64,000 nt of DNA from Marinoscillum sp. 108 (lineage in GTDB: Bacteria; Bacteroidota; Bacteroidia; Cytophagales; Cyclobacteriaceae): contig NZ_LR734808.1 of assembly GCF_902506655.1 (NCBI RefSeq), positions 620,001 to 684,000 of the forward strand, given 5' to 3'. Below the pieces are notes generated by a model. The model worked only from the letters and a program-made list of their open reading frames with translations. It did no database searches and was not told where the DNA came from. This document shows positions 1 to 7,680 of this stretch, in pieces (the stretch's first letter is position 1; each line of letters opens with the position of its first letter). The position numbers were made by a program, and so were the translations under genes.

Positions 1-144
1 AGTGTTGCCATCCGTGGCAGGGAGTGTGAAATCTGGTGCCAGACTCCCGATGGGCAAAGGATCTACTTTTTTGGAGTGATCCTGAGCTACAGCTTCAGCA
101 CCGATGACCATGACCAAAAGGAGCAAGAGGTAAGTGATTTTCAT
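1..144 (-). CDS. Exported thioredoxin/peroxiredoxin-like protein (N-terminal fragment)
   Basis: The minus strand opens with ATG at 144 and stays open to the window edge, so only the first 48 codons are visible. They encode a signal peptide (a Leu/Val-rich stretch ending in AVAQ) followed by PIGSLAPDFTLPATDGNT. That pattern, GxxAPDFxLPxxDG, is the typical N-terminus of the AhpC/TSA-Redoxin fold in periplasmic TlpA-like proteins. The catalytic cysteine would lie outside the window, so reductase and peroxidase cannot be told apart. It starts 10 bp after the stop of the upstream gluconolactonase gene, so the two are probably co-transcribed. The fold is fairly sure; the exact role is not. Confidence 0.7.
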   Translation of the reverse strand, partial: MKITYLLLLLVMVIGAEAVAQDHSKKVDPLPIGSLAPDFTLPATDGNT

Positions 145-154
145 GTTGTTGGAA

Positions 155-1189
155 TTATGGTTTGAGATTTATTCGCATCAGGTAACTATGTGCTGTCATG
201 TAAAGCACTGTTTTGTCGGCATTGAAACCGCAGTTGGCAGTGGCCTGGCCGGTCATAATGGTGCCCAGGTGCTTGCCTTCAGGGCTGATCACCAGCACAC
301 CACCGGGCCCTGTTGCAAATAGATTTCCGGAGTTGTCTACCTTCAGGCCATCTGGCAACCCTTTGCGTTCAGGTCCCACCAATGGGGTTACATCCAGAAG
401 GATTTTTCCGGTTGTAATGTTGCCATCAATGTCCAGTTCATAGGCATAGTATTTCGCCGCTTTTGGATCTGAAACTGCCACATAGAGGCTCCTTTCATCC
501 GGTGAAAGGGCAATGCCATTGGGTCTGGTGAGTGAATCGATGAGTAAGGAAACCTGACCATCCGTTCCCATCTTGTATACTCCGTTGTATTCCAGTTCTT
601 TTTCATCCCATTCATCCAGTCCATAAGGCGGATCAGTGAAATAATAAACACCTTCTTTGCTAATGGCTACATCATTGGGGCTGTTGTAACGCTTTCCGCT
701 GTACGTAGAGGTGATTGGTAGAAAAGCAGACTTTGGTGCATCCAGAGAAGTGGCCATTTTGGCCAGTTGACGGTTCCCGTGCTGGCAAAGTATCAGATTA
801 CCCTCATTATCCAAAGCCAGTCCGTTGGCTCCTGGTTCGTGCTTATCCGTGCGGTCACCGTCATAACCCGATGGTTGGAGATAGATCGAAACACTGTCTT
901 GTTCTGTCCACTTGTAGACGGTGTTTTTGGGAACATCTGAAAAGATCAGGGCATTTTGATCTTTCAGCCAGAGCGGACCCTCGGACCAGGTAAATCCGCT
1001 GGCCAGCACTTCGATTTTAGCTTCTGCCGGGATCAATAGATCCAGTTCGGGGAGGAGTCTTTCGATACTGCCGGTGGTTTCAAAAGTGGTTGGCACGGTT
1101 GATTCTGAGCTTTCAGACTTTGGTGGAGAGGTACAGGCCATGACCATGGAGCACACCGCGATGCACAAGGCCGAATATGTTTTCATCAT
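155..1189 (-). CDS. SMP-30/gluconolactonase-family lipoprotein
   Basis: The 344-residue product begins with a lipoprotein signal (two Met, hydrophobic stretch, VMACTS lipobox with Cys at about residue 19). After a Ser/Thr-rich linker comes a six-bladed beta-propeller of the SMP-30/gluconolactonase/LRE family. Family signatures are WSEGPLWL, GANGLALDNEGNLILCQHGNR, NSPNDVAISKEGVYYFTDPPYG, RPNGIALSPDE and LPDGLKVD; the Glu, Asn and Asp in them are the usual metal ligands. Family members hydrolyse sugar lactones, but the substrate cannot be read here. The protein is probably anchored to a membrane facing the periplasm. Either of two adjacent Met codons (1187-1189, 1184-1186) could be the start. 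Confidence 0.88.
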   Translation of the reverse strand: MMKTYSALCIAVCSMVMACTSPPKSESSESTVPTTFETTGSIERLLPELDLLIPAEAKIEVLASGFTWSEGPLWLKDQNALIFSDVPKNTVYKWTEQDSVSIYLQPSGYDGDRTDKHEPGANGLALDNEGNLILCQHGNRQLAKMATSLDAPKSAFLPITSTYSGKRYNSPNDVAISKEGVYYFTDPPYGLDEWDEKELEYNGVYKMGTDGQVSLLIDSLTRPNGIALSPDERSLYVAVSDPKAAKYYAYELDIDGNITTGKILLDVTPLVGPERKGLPDGLKVDNSGNLFATGPGGVLVISPEGKHLGTIMTGQATANCGFNADKTVLYMTAHSYLMRINLKP

Positions 1190-1528
1190 AAGGACTAGTA
1201 AGTTTTGAGAAATGAAATTTAGGCAATTAATGCGGTCTCATGCTTACAGGATGTTTCGGATAGGGGTATCACCTGTACAGTGCTGGTTTCTTTTGCCATT
1301 AGGGCAAGGGCCTACAGATCACCACTACGGTTTGTGGTGGGGCCACACTGATGAGTGCAGTGCTCTCCGAAACTGAAGCTTTTGAATATGTATATGGAGG
1401 AGGATACTCCCGTGGAGGCCCCTGCATGCCAACGCGACTATGCATTTAGGGGCCCCAGAAGAGACTGATTACTTGGAAGATTGACCTGAAAGAGCGTCAG
1501 GTTGGTAAGGGCAACTGGTTTTAGGGGA
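1190..1528. other. Non-coding interval with several inverted repeats
   Basis: No convincing gene lies in this 339-bp gap. It holds GTTTCGGA (1253-1260) complementary to TCCGAAAC (1366-1373), with further nested complementarity at 1278-1282/1346-1350, 1293-1297/1303-1307, 1309-1312/1341-1344 and 1320-1325/1334-1339. A separate hairpin lies at 1417-1427/1440-1454: GGCCCCTGCAT against ATGC and AGGGGCC, with a 4-nt bulge. Neither strand has a clear U-run after these stems. Both flanking genes are on the minus strand, so this may be a leader or an independent RNA. Confidence 0.5.
1325..1378 (+). ncRNA. Hammerhead-ribozyme-like core (speculative)
   Basis: The plus strand carries CTGATGA (1348-1354), then a 14-nt spacer, then GAAAC (1369-1373), the two invariant core strands of a hammerhead. 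Stem I is perfect: TGTGG (1333-1337) with CCACA (1343-1347), which abuts C3. Stem III pairs CTACGGT (1325-1331) with ACTGAAG (1372-1378), with one A-A mismatch and one G-U pair. That leaves one unpaired T (1332) at the expected cleavage position, a GUU triplet. Weakness: stem II (1355-1368) keeps only the G10.1-C11.1 closing pair and otherwise pairs poorly, and the wider region can fold differently. Treat it as a candidate. Confidence 0.3.
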
Positions 1529-1906
1529 TTACTGCCCGTACTGCAAGACAGGCTCACCTTCTTCACATGCCACACCTGAAGGTTCCTGTGGAGTAGAGCA
1601 ATCTGAAAAGATACCCCATTTGATATTGAAAGCTTCCTGAGCATCTCGGTGCTCGCTCACCAGAGAAAGAAACTTCACCGTATCAATGGTTTCTGAGTAG
1701 GCCAGGAATTTGACTGGCCCTCCGCAGGCTTTGGAGCCTACCGCGCTGAAGTCCCATTCTTCGGCACTGGTACAGGTCACGCTCTCCGCCATTGCGTGTA
1801 TTTCTGACCACAATCGATCCAAATTGGCTTGATCACTTTCCTGAGACGGCTGGTCATCAGTACATCCCAGCACAGCGAATACTAAAAGATAAAGCAGGTT
1901 CTTCAT
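1529..1906 (-). CDS. Small hypothetical lipoprotein
   Basis: This 125-residue protein has a short signal peptide ending in the lipobox VLGC (Cys at about 15). The mature part is mostly soluble, with conserved-looking cysteines in SVTCTSAEEW, SKACGGP, FSDCSTP and VACEEGEP. Four cysteines in so short an exported protein suggest two disulfides. The string AEEWDFSAVGSKACGGP followed by FLAYSETID resembles small Bacteroidota lipoproteins of unknown function that I cannot name further. It is followed by a structured non-coding region and preceded by the divergent TetR gene and its operator. Confidence 0.7.
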   Translation of the reverse strand: MKNLLYLLVFAVLGCTDDQPSQESDQANLDRLWSEIHAMAESVTCTSAEEWDFSAVGSKACGGPVKFLAYSETIDTVKFLSLVSEHRDAQEAFNIKWGIFSDCSTPQEPSGVACEEGEPVLQYGQ

Positions 1907-1963
1907 GGACTTATTTTTAGCTCTAAAGACGCTATTACTTTCCTTTTAGTTGGAACTATGTAA

Positions 1964-2018
1964 GTTACGATTATAACTTATTGTTACGAATATCGTAATG
2001 TTTACTGATAGTCGTAAC
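1964..2018. promoter_or_regulatory. Nested palindromic operator ahead of tetR
   Basis: Four copies of one half-site are arranged with exact dyad symmetry about base 1991: GTTACGA at 1964-1970 and 1983-1989, TCGTAA at 1993-1998 and TCGTAAC at 2012-2018. The inner pair forms TTACGA-ATA-TCGTAA. Both same-strand pairs are offset by 19 bp, close to two helical turns. The last half-site ends 7 bp before the TetR start codon. This is what a cooperative, autoregulating TetR-family repressor would bind. It could also serve the divergent lipoprotein gene at 1906. Confidence 0.65.
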
Positions 2019-2025
2019 ATATCGA

Positions 2026-2619
2026 ATGGGAGGATCAAATAAGAAAAATGGCCGACAGCTTCTGCTGCAAACGGGTAGAACACTGTTCTGGAAATATGGC
2101 GTCAGACGGATATCAGTTGAGGAGGTCTGCAAAAGTGCCGGGGTGAGCAAAATGACCTTTTATCGGTCTTTTGAAAACAAAGAAGATCTGGCTTTTCAGG
2201 TGCTCAAGGGATTTATCACGGAGGGTATGGACTCATACCGAGCCGTCATGAAGCAGGACATACCCTTTCGGGAGAAGATCGCAAAGGTGATTGCCCTAAA
2301 GCACCAACAGTCTGTTGACATCAGTCAGGAATTCATTCAAGAGATTTACCAGTCTACAGACTCAGTTTTAAGTGCTTATATTGAAGAAAGCCGGAAAGAG
2401 ATGCTAAGCGAAATCATGTATGATTTGTTTATGGCTCAACAAAATGGATGGATTCGCCGGGATACCAAGTTAGAATTCATCCTTTATATGCTCAATAGCC
2501 TCAACGACAAGATGATGGACGAAAGGTTTCTTTCCATGTATGAGGATAAGCATGACGCCATAATGGATCTTACCAATTTCTTCTTTTACGGGATATTCCC
2601 CTCCGAGCAACCAGAATGA
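2026..2619 (+). CDS. TetR/AcrR-family transcriptional regulator
   Basis: The 197-residue protein has an N-terminal TetR DNA-binding domain (about residues 8-56) with the pattern GRTLFWKYGVRRISVEEVC, then AGVSKMTFYRSFENKEDL, where the recognition helix precedes the conserved FYxxFxxKEDL. The rest is a helical ligand-binding and dimerisation domain with no obvious sequence class. It is the first gene of an operon: its stop overlaps the ATG of the barrel gene by 4 bp, and three further 4-bp or short junctions follow. The strong palindromes just upstream suggest autoregulation and control of the transport genes. The inducer is unknown. Confidence 0.92.
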   Translation: MGGSNKKNGRQLLLQTGRTLFWKYGVRRISVEEVCKSAGVSKMTFYRSFENKEDLAFQVLKGFITEGMDSYRAVMKQDIPFREKIAKVIALKHQQSVDISQEFIQEIYQSTDSVLSAYIEESRKEMLSEIMYDLFMAQQNGWIRRDTKLEFILYMLNSLNDKMMDERFLSMYEDKHDAIMDLTNFFFYGIFPSEQPE

Positions 2620-3749
2620 GACGCAAATTACTCTTTTGTTGGGTTTATCTATTAGCGCTGCAGATAGCTCTGGCACAGCCCAGGCTTGAATTTGATGGGC
2701 AGGTTTCTGCTGTTGGGAGCTATAGTCCGGAGAATCAATTCCCACTTTTCTCAGGAGGACGATATATCCCCGAGCTGGGTTATGGGGTTGAGTTAGATTC
2801 AGGGAAAGCCTTCGATTTGGAAGCTTCAGTGAATATAGCTGGTTCGGTATTTTTCCAGCCTTTCGACACTGGCAGCTGGAATGGCAGCATCAACGCTTAC
2901 CGACTTTGGGCCAGGTATACCGGCAAGCAATTTGAGGTACGGGTAGGCTTACAGAAAATTGATTTTGGGGTTGCCACCATGCTTAGGCCACTTCAGTGGT
3001 TCAATCAGATCGATCCACGTGATCCTCTTCGGCTGACCAATGGAGTTTATGGGGTTTTGGGGAGGTATTATTTTCTCAATAATGCCAATATCTGGCTTTG
3101 GGGTTTGTATGGAAATGAAAAAGCACGAGGGTTGGATGCTTCCGGGACTTATGCCCAACATCCTGAGTTTGGGGGCAGGGTACAATATCCTGTTTCCCGA
3201 GGGGAGATTGCTCTTTCGTATCATCATCGGACAGCTGACGCCCGGCTGCTAATGGACGCACCACAATTTGCCCAGATTCCGGAAGACAGGTGGGGAGTTG
3301 ATGGTAAATGGGACGTGAATGTTGGGTTGTGGTTTGAGGTGTCACACATTCGAAAACAGAAGGATTTGGGTGACCTTACCAACCAAACCTTCCTCAACCT
3401 CGGGGCTGATTACACCTTTGGAATTGGGAATGGGCTGAACATGGTGGTGGAGCACCTCATAGCGGGGTATGATTCGCGTTTGCTTGGGTTTGGTCACAGA
3501 GGGCATATCACTGCAGCTATGATGGCATATCCACTTGGCTTTTTTGATCAGTTGAGTGCCTTGTTTTTCTACAACTGGGCAGCAGGTGATCCTACCTTTT
3601 TTCTGAATTACGAACACCAATTCAAGGCCCTTGTTGGGTATATCATGCCCTTTTATAGTCCCAGGATACAAAAAGGCATACAAGAAAATGACCTGGTAAA
3701 TTCCATATCAGGCCCTGGTCTAAGGCTGATGTTGGTTTACAATCATTAA
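2616..3749 (+). CDS. Outer-membrane beta-barrel protein of the transport operon
   Basis: The 377-residue product has a signal peptide (MRRK, hydrophobic core, ALAQ cleavage site). The body is rich in alternating aromatic/polar strands ending in aromatic residues (for example YRLWARYTGKQFEVRVGLQ, ANIWLWGLYG, FLNLGADYTFGIG), typical of a 14-16 strand porin-like barrel. It ends in an aromatic-containing strand (LMLVYNH). I cannot assign a named porin family. Position between the TetR and ABC genes, with ATG overlap to tetR, indicates that it is the outer-membrane member of the same envelope transport system. Confidence 0.75.
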   Translation: MRRKLLFCWVYLLALQIALAQPRLEFDGQVSAVGSYSPENQFPLFSGGRYIPELGYGVELDSGKAFDLEASVNIAGSVFFQPFDTGSWNGSINAYRLWARYTGKQFEVRVGLQKIDFGVATMLRPLQWFNQIDPRDPLRLTNGVYGVLGRYYFLNNANIWLWGLYGNEKARGLDASGTYAQHPEFGGRVQYPVSRGEIALSYHHRTADARLLMDAPQFAQIPEDRWGVDGKWDVNVGLWFEVSHIRKQKDLGDLTNQTFLNLGADYTFGIGNGLNMVVEHLIAGYDSRLLGFGHRGHITAAMMAYPLGFFDQLSALFFYNWAAGDPTFFLNYEHQFKALVGYIMPFYSPRIQKGIQENDLVNSISGPGLRLMLVYNH

Positions 3750-3761
3750 ACAATCACTAAA

Positions 3762-4475
3762 ATGAGCGAAGAAAAGATCATATCGATTGAAAATGTCACC
3801 AAAAGATTCCCCGTGGGGGATGGTGAGTTTACGGCCTTGAAAGACATTAACCTTGAGTTTCGAAAGGGAGAATTTGCGGGACTGGTAGGACCTAGTGGGT
3901 CTGGCAAAACCACCCTGCTCAACATTATCGGGTCATTGGATAGTCCGTCTGAAGGAAGAGCCATCGTAATGGGAAGGAATATTTCTGATCTTTCCCATAA
4001 GGAATCAGCCCTTTTGAGGAATTTGCACCTTGGTTTCATCTTTCAAGTGTACAATCTGCTGCCGGTCTATACGGTCTATGAAAATGTAGAATTCTCCCTT
4101 TTGCTCCAAAATAAAACATCAGCGGAACGGAAGAAGGCCGTCATGCAAGCCCTTGAATGGGTAGGTCTTCAGGATATGGCAGACAAGAAACCTTCGAAAC
4201 TTTCGGGTGGCGAAGGTCAACGTGTGGCCATTGCCAGAGCAATGGTGAAAAAACCGGATATCGTTTTGGCCGATGAGCCTACAGCCAATCTGGATGCGAA
4301 AAATGCTCATGCCATCATTCAGACCATGAAGGATTTGAATAAAGCCCTCCAAACGACCTTTATTTTTTCTACCCACGATGAAAAAGTAATGAGCTATCTG
4401 GATCGAATGATTCATCTGGAAGATGGTAAAATCGATCAGGACGAACACATTTCTCACCAGATGTCAAAGCCATGA
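3762..4475 (+). CDS. ABC transporter ATP-binding protein, LolD/MacB type
   Basis: The 237-residue ATPase has all canonical motifs: Walker A GPSGSGKT (43-50), Q-loop in FIFQVYNLLP (about 93-101), signature LSGGE (147-151), Walker B IVLADE (167-172) followed by PTANLD, and the switch His in FSTHDEKV. LLPVYTVYENVE after the Q-loop is characteristic of the LolD/MacB/FtsE group, whose members power extraction or export without moving substrate through a channel. It overlaps the next permease gene by 4 bp and pairs with the two FtsX-type permeases that follow. Confidence 0.95.
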   Translation: MSEEKIISIENVTKRFPVGDGEFTALKDINLEFRKGEFAGLVGPSGSGKTTLLNIIGSLDSPSEGRAIVMGRNISDLSHKESALLRNLHLGFIFQVYNLLPVYTVYENVEFSLLLQNKTSAERKKAVMQALEWVGLQDMADKKPSKLSGGEGQRVAIARAMVKKPDIVLADEPTANLDAKNAHAIIQTMKDLNKALQTTFIFSTHDEKVMSYLDRMIHLEDGKIDQDEHISHQMSKP

Positions 4476-5629
4476 AACTAGCCTTCATATTAGCTTATAA
4501 AAACCTTGTTGGATCTGGTCTGCGTACCTGGCTCAATGTGAGCGTATTGTCCTTTGCCTTTGTCTTAATCATTTTTTACAATGGCATGATCGATGGGTGG
4601 AACGAGCAGGCGAGACGTGATGGTATTGCCTGGGAGTACGGTGGCGGACACCTACTCAATGGTGATTATGATCCCTATGACCCATTCACTTTGCAGGACG
4701 GTCATGATACTTTACAGACCAACGAAAATAAGGGTTTGATTCCCGTACTGATGCGGCAGGCTTCCATTTATCCCGAAGGACGCATGATGTCGGTGATCCT
4801 TAAGGGAATTGATCCGGGCCAAACCACCCTGAAACTGCCTACCCAGCTTCTTGCTGAGCGTAGCGCCGACCTCCCGGTAATTATTGGGAAACGGATGGCT
4901 GAGGCTACCAATCTGGAAGTGGGTGATGAAGTGCTCATCCGGTGGCGGGATAAGGATGGAACTTATGATGCTGGGAGGGCGACAGTGGTTGATGTTTTTG
5001 ATACCAATGTGCCAGCAGTAGATAATGGCCAGATGTGGATTTCTATTCATCAGCTCTGGCAAATGACCGGATTGCAAAATCACGCAACACTTTACATCTC
5101 AGAGACAGCCAGAAACTCGATGGAGGTAGAAGGCTGGGAATTTAAGTCGCAGGGGGAGCTTCTGCAGGACCTGAGCGATATCATAGAAATGAAAAAAGTG
5201 AGTGGATCTATTATGTACTTGCTGCTGCTGGCCATTGCCCTGCTGGCCATTTTCGATACTCAGGTGCTTTCCATTTTCAGAAGGCAAAGGGAGATAGGAA
5301 CCTACATCGCTCTGGGAATGACTCGTCTGAGGGTGGTTTGGCTGTTCACCATTGAAGGGAGCATGTACAGCCTGCTGGCAACTGCTGTAGGTTGCATTTA
5401 TGGCATTCCCTTATTCATTTATATGGCCACGGCTGGTATCGGCATGCCCACTGCTTCTCAAAACTCGGGAGTAATAGTGGCGGCAAGAATATTCCCTGTT
5501 TATGGAGCAGGACTGATTTTAGGTACAATGGCTCTGGTGGTGGTTTCTGCTACCATTGTCAGTTTTCTGCCCGCCAGGAAAATCTCGACAATGAACCCTG
5601 TAGATGCCTTAAAAGGTAAAATACAATGA
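4472..5629 (+). CDS. FtsX/LolC-type ABC permease (first)
   Basis: The 385-residue protein has an N-terminal membrane segment (about 20-40), a periplasmic domain of about 200 residues (MacB_PCD-like, including RMMSVILKGIDP and GDEVLIRWRDKDG), and three C-terminal membrane segments of the FtsX domain. After the second membrane segment it has RRQREIGTYIALGMTR, the coupling-helix signature of LolC/LolE/MacB permeases, and it ends with the usual PARKISTMNPVDALKGK. It overlaps its neighbours by 4 bp on both sides. Together with the next permease it forms a likely heterodimer on the LolD-like ATPase. Confidence 0.92.
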   Translation: MKLAFILAYKNLVGSGLRTWLNVSVLSFAFVLIIFYNGMIDGWNEQARRDGIAWEYGGGHLLNGDYDPYDPFTLQDGHDTLQTNENKGLIPVLMRQASIYPEGRMMSVILKGIDPGQTTLKLPTQLLAERSADLPVIIGKRMAEATNLEVGDEVLIRWRDKDGTYDAGRATVVDVFDTNVPAVDNGQMWISIHQLWQMTGLQNHATLYISETARNSMEVEGWEFKSQGELLQDLSDIIEMKKVSGSIMYLLLLAIALLAIFDTQVLSIFRRQREIGTYIALGMTRLRVVWLFTIEGSMYSLLATAVGCIYGIPLFIYMATAGIGMPTASQNSGVIVAARIFPVYGAGLILGTMALVVVSATIVSFLPARKISTMNPVDALKGKIQ

Positions 5630-6900
5630 TAAAATTTCTCTTAAAAGGAATCCTTGGGGATAAAACACGAAGTGTTTTACCCGTCATGATTATCACCATC
5701 GGAGTGGCTTTGACCATTTTACTGAGTGGTTATATGCGCGGAGTGATGGGAGATATGATCGATCAAAATGCTCGATTTGAAACCGGGCATGTAAAAGTAA
5801 TGTCTCGTGCCTACGCTGAAAATAAAGATCAGCTACCCAATGATCTGGCGCTATTGGGAGTAGGCGAGTTGAATGAATCTCTGGCGAAGCAATTTCCTGA
5901 GATGCAATGGGTGAACAGGATCAAATTTGGAGGATTGATTGATGTGCCTGATGACCTGGGAGGATCCAAAGGTCAGGGTCCTGCAGCTGGGACGGCCGTG
6001 GCGTTGTTTTCCACAGAGAGTGGTGAAGACGTGCGGATGAACATTTCCTCTTCGATAGTGAAGGGAAGTATGCCCAGCCACTCTGGTGAGACTTTGGTTG
6101 GGCACGACTTTGCTGAAAAGCTGCACATTCAGATTGGGGACGAAGTGACCTACATGGGCACTACTATGAATGGCAGCATGGCTTTCGAAAACTTTGTGGT
6201 GAGTGGCACGGTGAAGTTTGGCACCACTGCGCTGGACAGGGGAGCCATCATTGTAGATATTACCGACGCCCGACGAATGCTTGATATGGAAGATGGAGCA
6301 GGAGAGGTGCTGGGCTATTTCAAGAGTGGAGCTTACGATGACTCACGCGCCATTGCCATGAGCGAAACATTCAATGGTCAGTATGCTGATGATTCTGATG
6401 AATTTGCTCCGGAGATGTTTCCCTTGAGGACACAAAATAACCTCTCGAGTTTCCTTGATTATGTGGACTCTTTTTCTACCCTGTTTGTGGTGATTTTCGT
6501 TTTTGCTATGTCCATTGTATTGTGGAATACGGGCCTACTGGGGGGATTGCGGCGATATCAGGAGTTTGGAATCCGACTGGCACTGGGTGAGGAAAAAGGC
6601 CATATCTATCGAACCTTGATCTATGAGGCAATTCTAATCGGGGCCATAGGATCAGTCTTCGGTACCATCGTGGGCCTTGGTGGGGTGTATTACCTGCAGG
6701 TGGTAGGGATTGATATCACAGGTATGCTGGATGATAGTACCATGATGATGCCCTCCGTACTTCGAGCATCGTTCACCTCCGACTTGCTCTATATTGGCTT
6801 TATTCCGGGGTTGGTGGCAATGGTTCTGGGAAATGCGCTTTCCGGAATTGGCATTTACAGAAGAGAAACAGCCACACTTTTCAAAGAACTAGAAGTTTGA
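5626..6900 (+). CDS. FtsX/LolE-type ABC permease (second)
   Basis: The 424-residue product has the same architecture as the preceding gene: N-terminal membrane segment (about 18-38), large periplasmic domain, then three membrane helices. Its coupling motif is LRRYQEFGIRLALGEEKG, and a Met-rich stretch (STMMMPSV) lies near the last helices. The two permeases are only distantly similar, fitting a LolC/LolE-like heterodimer rather than a recent duplication. It lacks the fused ATPase found in true MacB. The likely task is moving a lipid-linked or lipoprotein-like substrate to the LolA-like carrier encoded next. Confidence 0.92.
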   Translation: MIKFLLKGILGDKTRSVLPVMIITIGVALTILLSGYMRGVMGDMIDQNARFETGHVKVMSRAYAENKDQLPNDLALLGVGELNESLAKQFPEMQWVNRIKFGGLIDVPDDLGGSKGQGPAAGTAVALFSTESGEDVRMNISSSIVKGSMPSHSGETLVGHDFAEKLHIQIGDEVTYMGTTMNGSMAFENFVVSGTVKFGTTALDRGAIIVDITDARRMLDMEDGAGEVLGYFKSGAYDDSRAIAMSETFNGQYADDSDEFAPEMFPLRTQNNLSSFLDYVDSFSTLFVVIFVFAMSIVLWNTGLLGGLRRYQEFGIRLALGEEKGHIYRTLIYEAILIGAIGSVFGTIVGLGGVYYLQVVGIDITGMLDDSTMMMPSVLRASFTSDLLYIGFIPGLVAMVLGNALSGIGIYRRETATLFKELEV

Positions 6901-6932
6901 AATGGTTTTTAAGACAAAATGAAGACATCACA

Positions 6933-7664
6933 ATGAAGCTAGCGTTTGCAATACTTATTCTTTGCAGTGCATTTCTGCAGACAAATCCGGATGCCGGTAA
7001 AATCCTTGAGAAAGTGGATTACAACATGACTTCTGACACCCAGATTGTGGAGTCAGATATGGTCATTCACGGAAGGAGAAATAGTCGTACTGTGACCTCC
7101 AAAGGGTATTCAAAGGGAAATGATCAATCCTTTACGGAATATCTGGCGCCTGACAGGGAAAAGGGAACCAAAATGCTAAGAATGGACGATCGGTTATGGA
7201 TTTACTCACCCGCTACAGACCGTACGATCCAGCTTTCCGGTCATATGCTGAAGCAATCGGTCATGGGTTCCGACCTGTCTTATGAGGACATGATGGATGA
7301 CCGCAAACTGATAGAGATGTATGACGCCAAAGTGATTGACGAAGAGGAGGTGGAAGGCCGGAGCGCCTGGGTACTCGATCTGGTGGCCAAAGTGGATGAT
7401 GCCACCTATGAGCAGCAGAAACTATGGATAGATCAGGAAAGGTTTGTGCCGCTGAAAGAAGAAATGTATGCTAAAAGTGGTCAGTTGCTGAAGCGCGTAA
7501 CCCTCTCCAATGTAGAGAGGATTGGGGACCGATGGTTTCCTAAAAAAATGAATTATAAAGACGTGCTGAAGGATGGGGAGGGTACGGATTTTATCGTGAA
7601 GAGTATTCAGATTAATCCTGAAATTCCGGATTACATTTTCAGTAAGGCCTCATTGAAGAAATAG
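6933..7664 (+). CDS. LolA-like outer-membrane lipoprotein-sorting protein
   Basis: Translation most likely starts at ATG 6933 (243 residues). An in-frame TTG at 6897 would put a charged 12-residue extension ahead of an evident signal peptide (MKLAFAILILCSAFLQ). The mature protein matches the COG2834-type LolA-like fold: EYLAPDREKGTKMLRMDDRLWIYSPATDR, SDLSYEDMM, and late strands with GDRWFPKKMNYKDV. These unclosed beta-barrels carry lipids or lipoproteins across the periplasm. As the last gene of the TetR operon it probably takes substrate from the FtsX permeases to the barrel encoded by the second gene. It converges on truA with a 16-bp gap and no visible terminator. Confidence 0.88.
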   Translation: MKLAFAILILCSAFLQTNPDAGKILEKVDYNMTSDTQIVESDMVIHGRRNSRTVTSKGYSKGNDQSFTEYLAPDREKGTKMLRMDDRLWIYSPATDRTIQLSGHMLKQSVMGSDLSYEDMMDDRKLIEMYDAKVIDEEEVEGRSAWVLDLVAKVDDATYEQQKLWIDQERFVPLKEEMYAKSGQLLKRVTLSNVERIGDRWFPKKMNYKDVLKDGEGTDFIVKSIQINPEIPDYIFSKASLKK

Positions 7665-7680
7665 GAGTATCTCTATGGAG

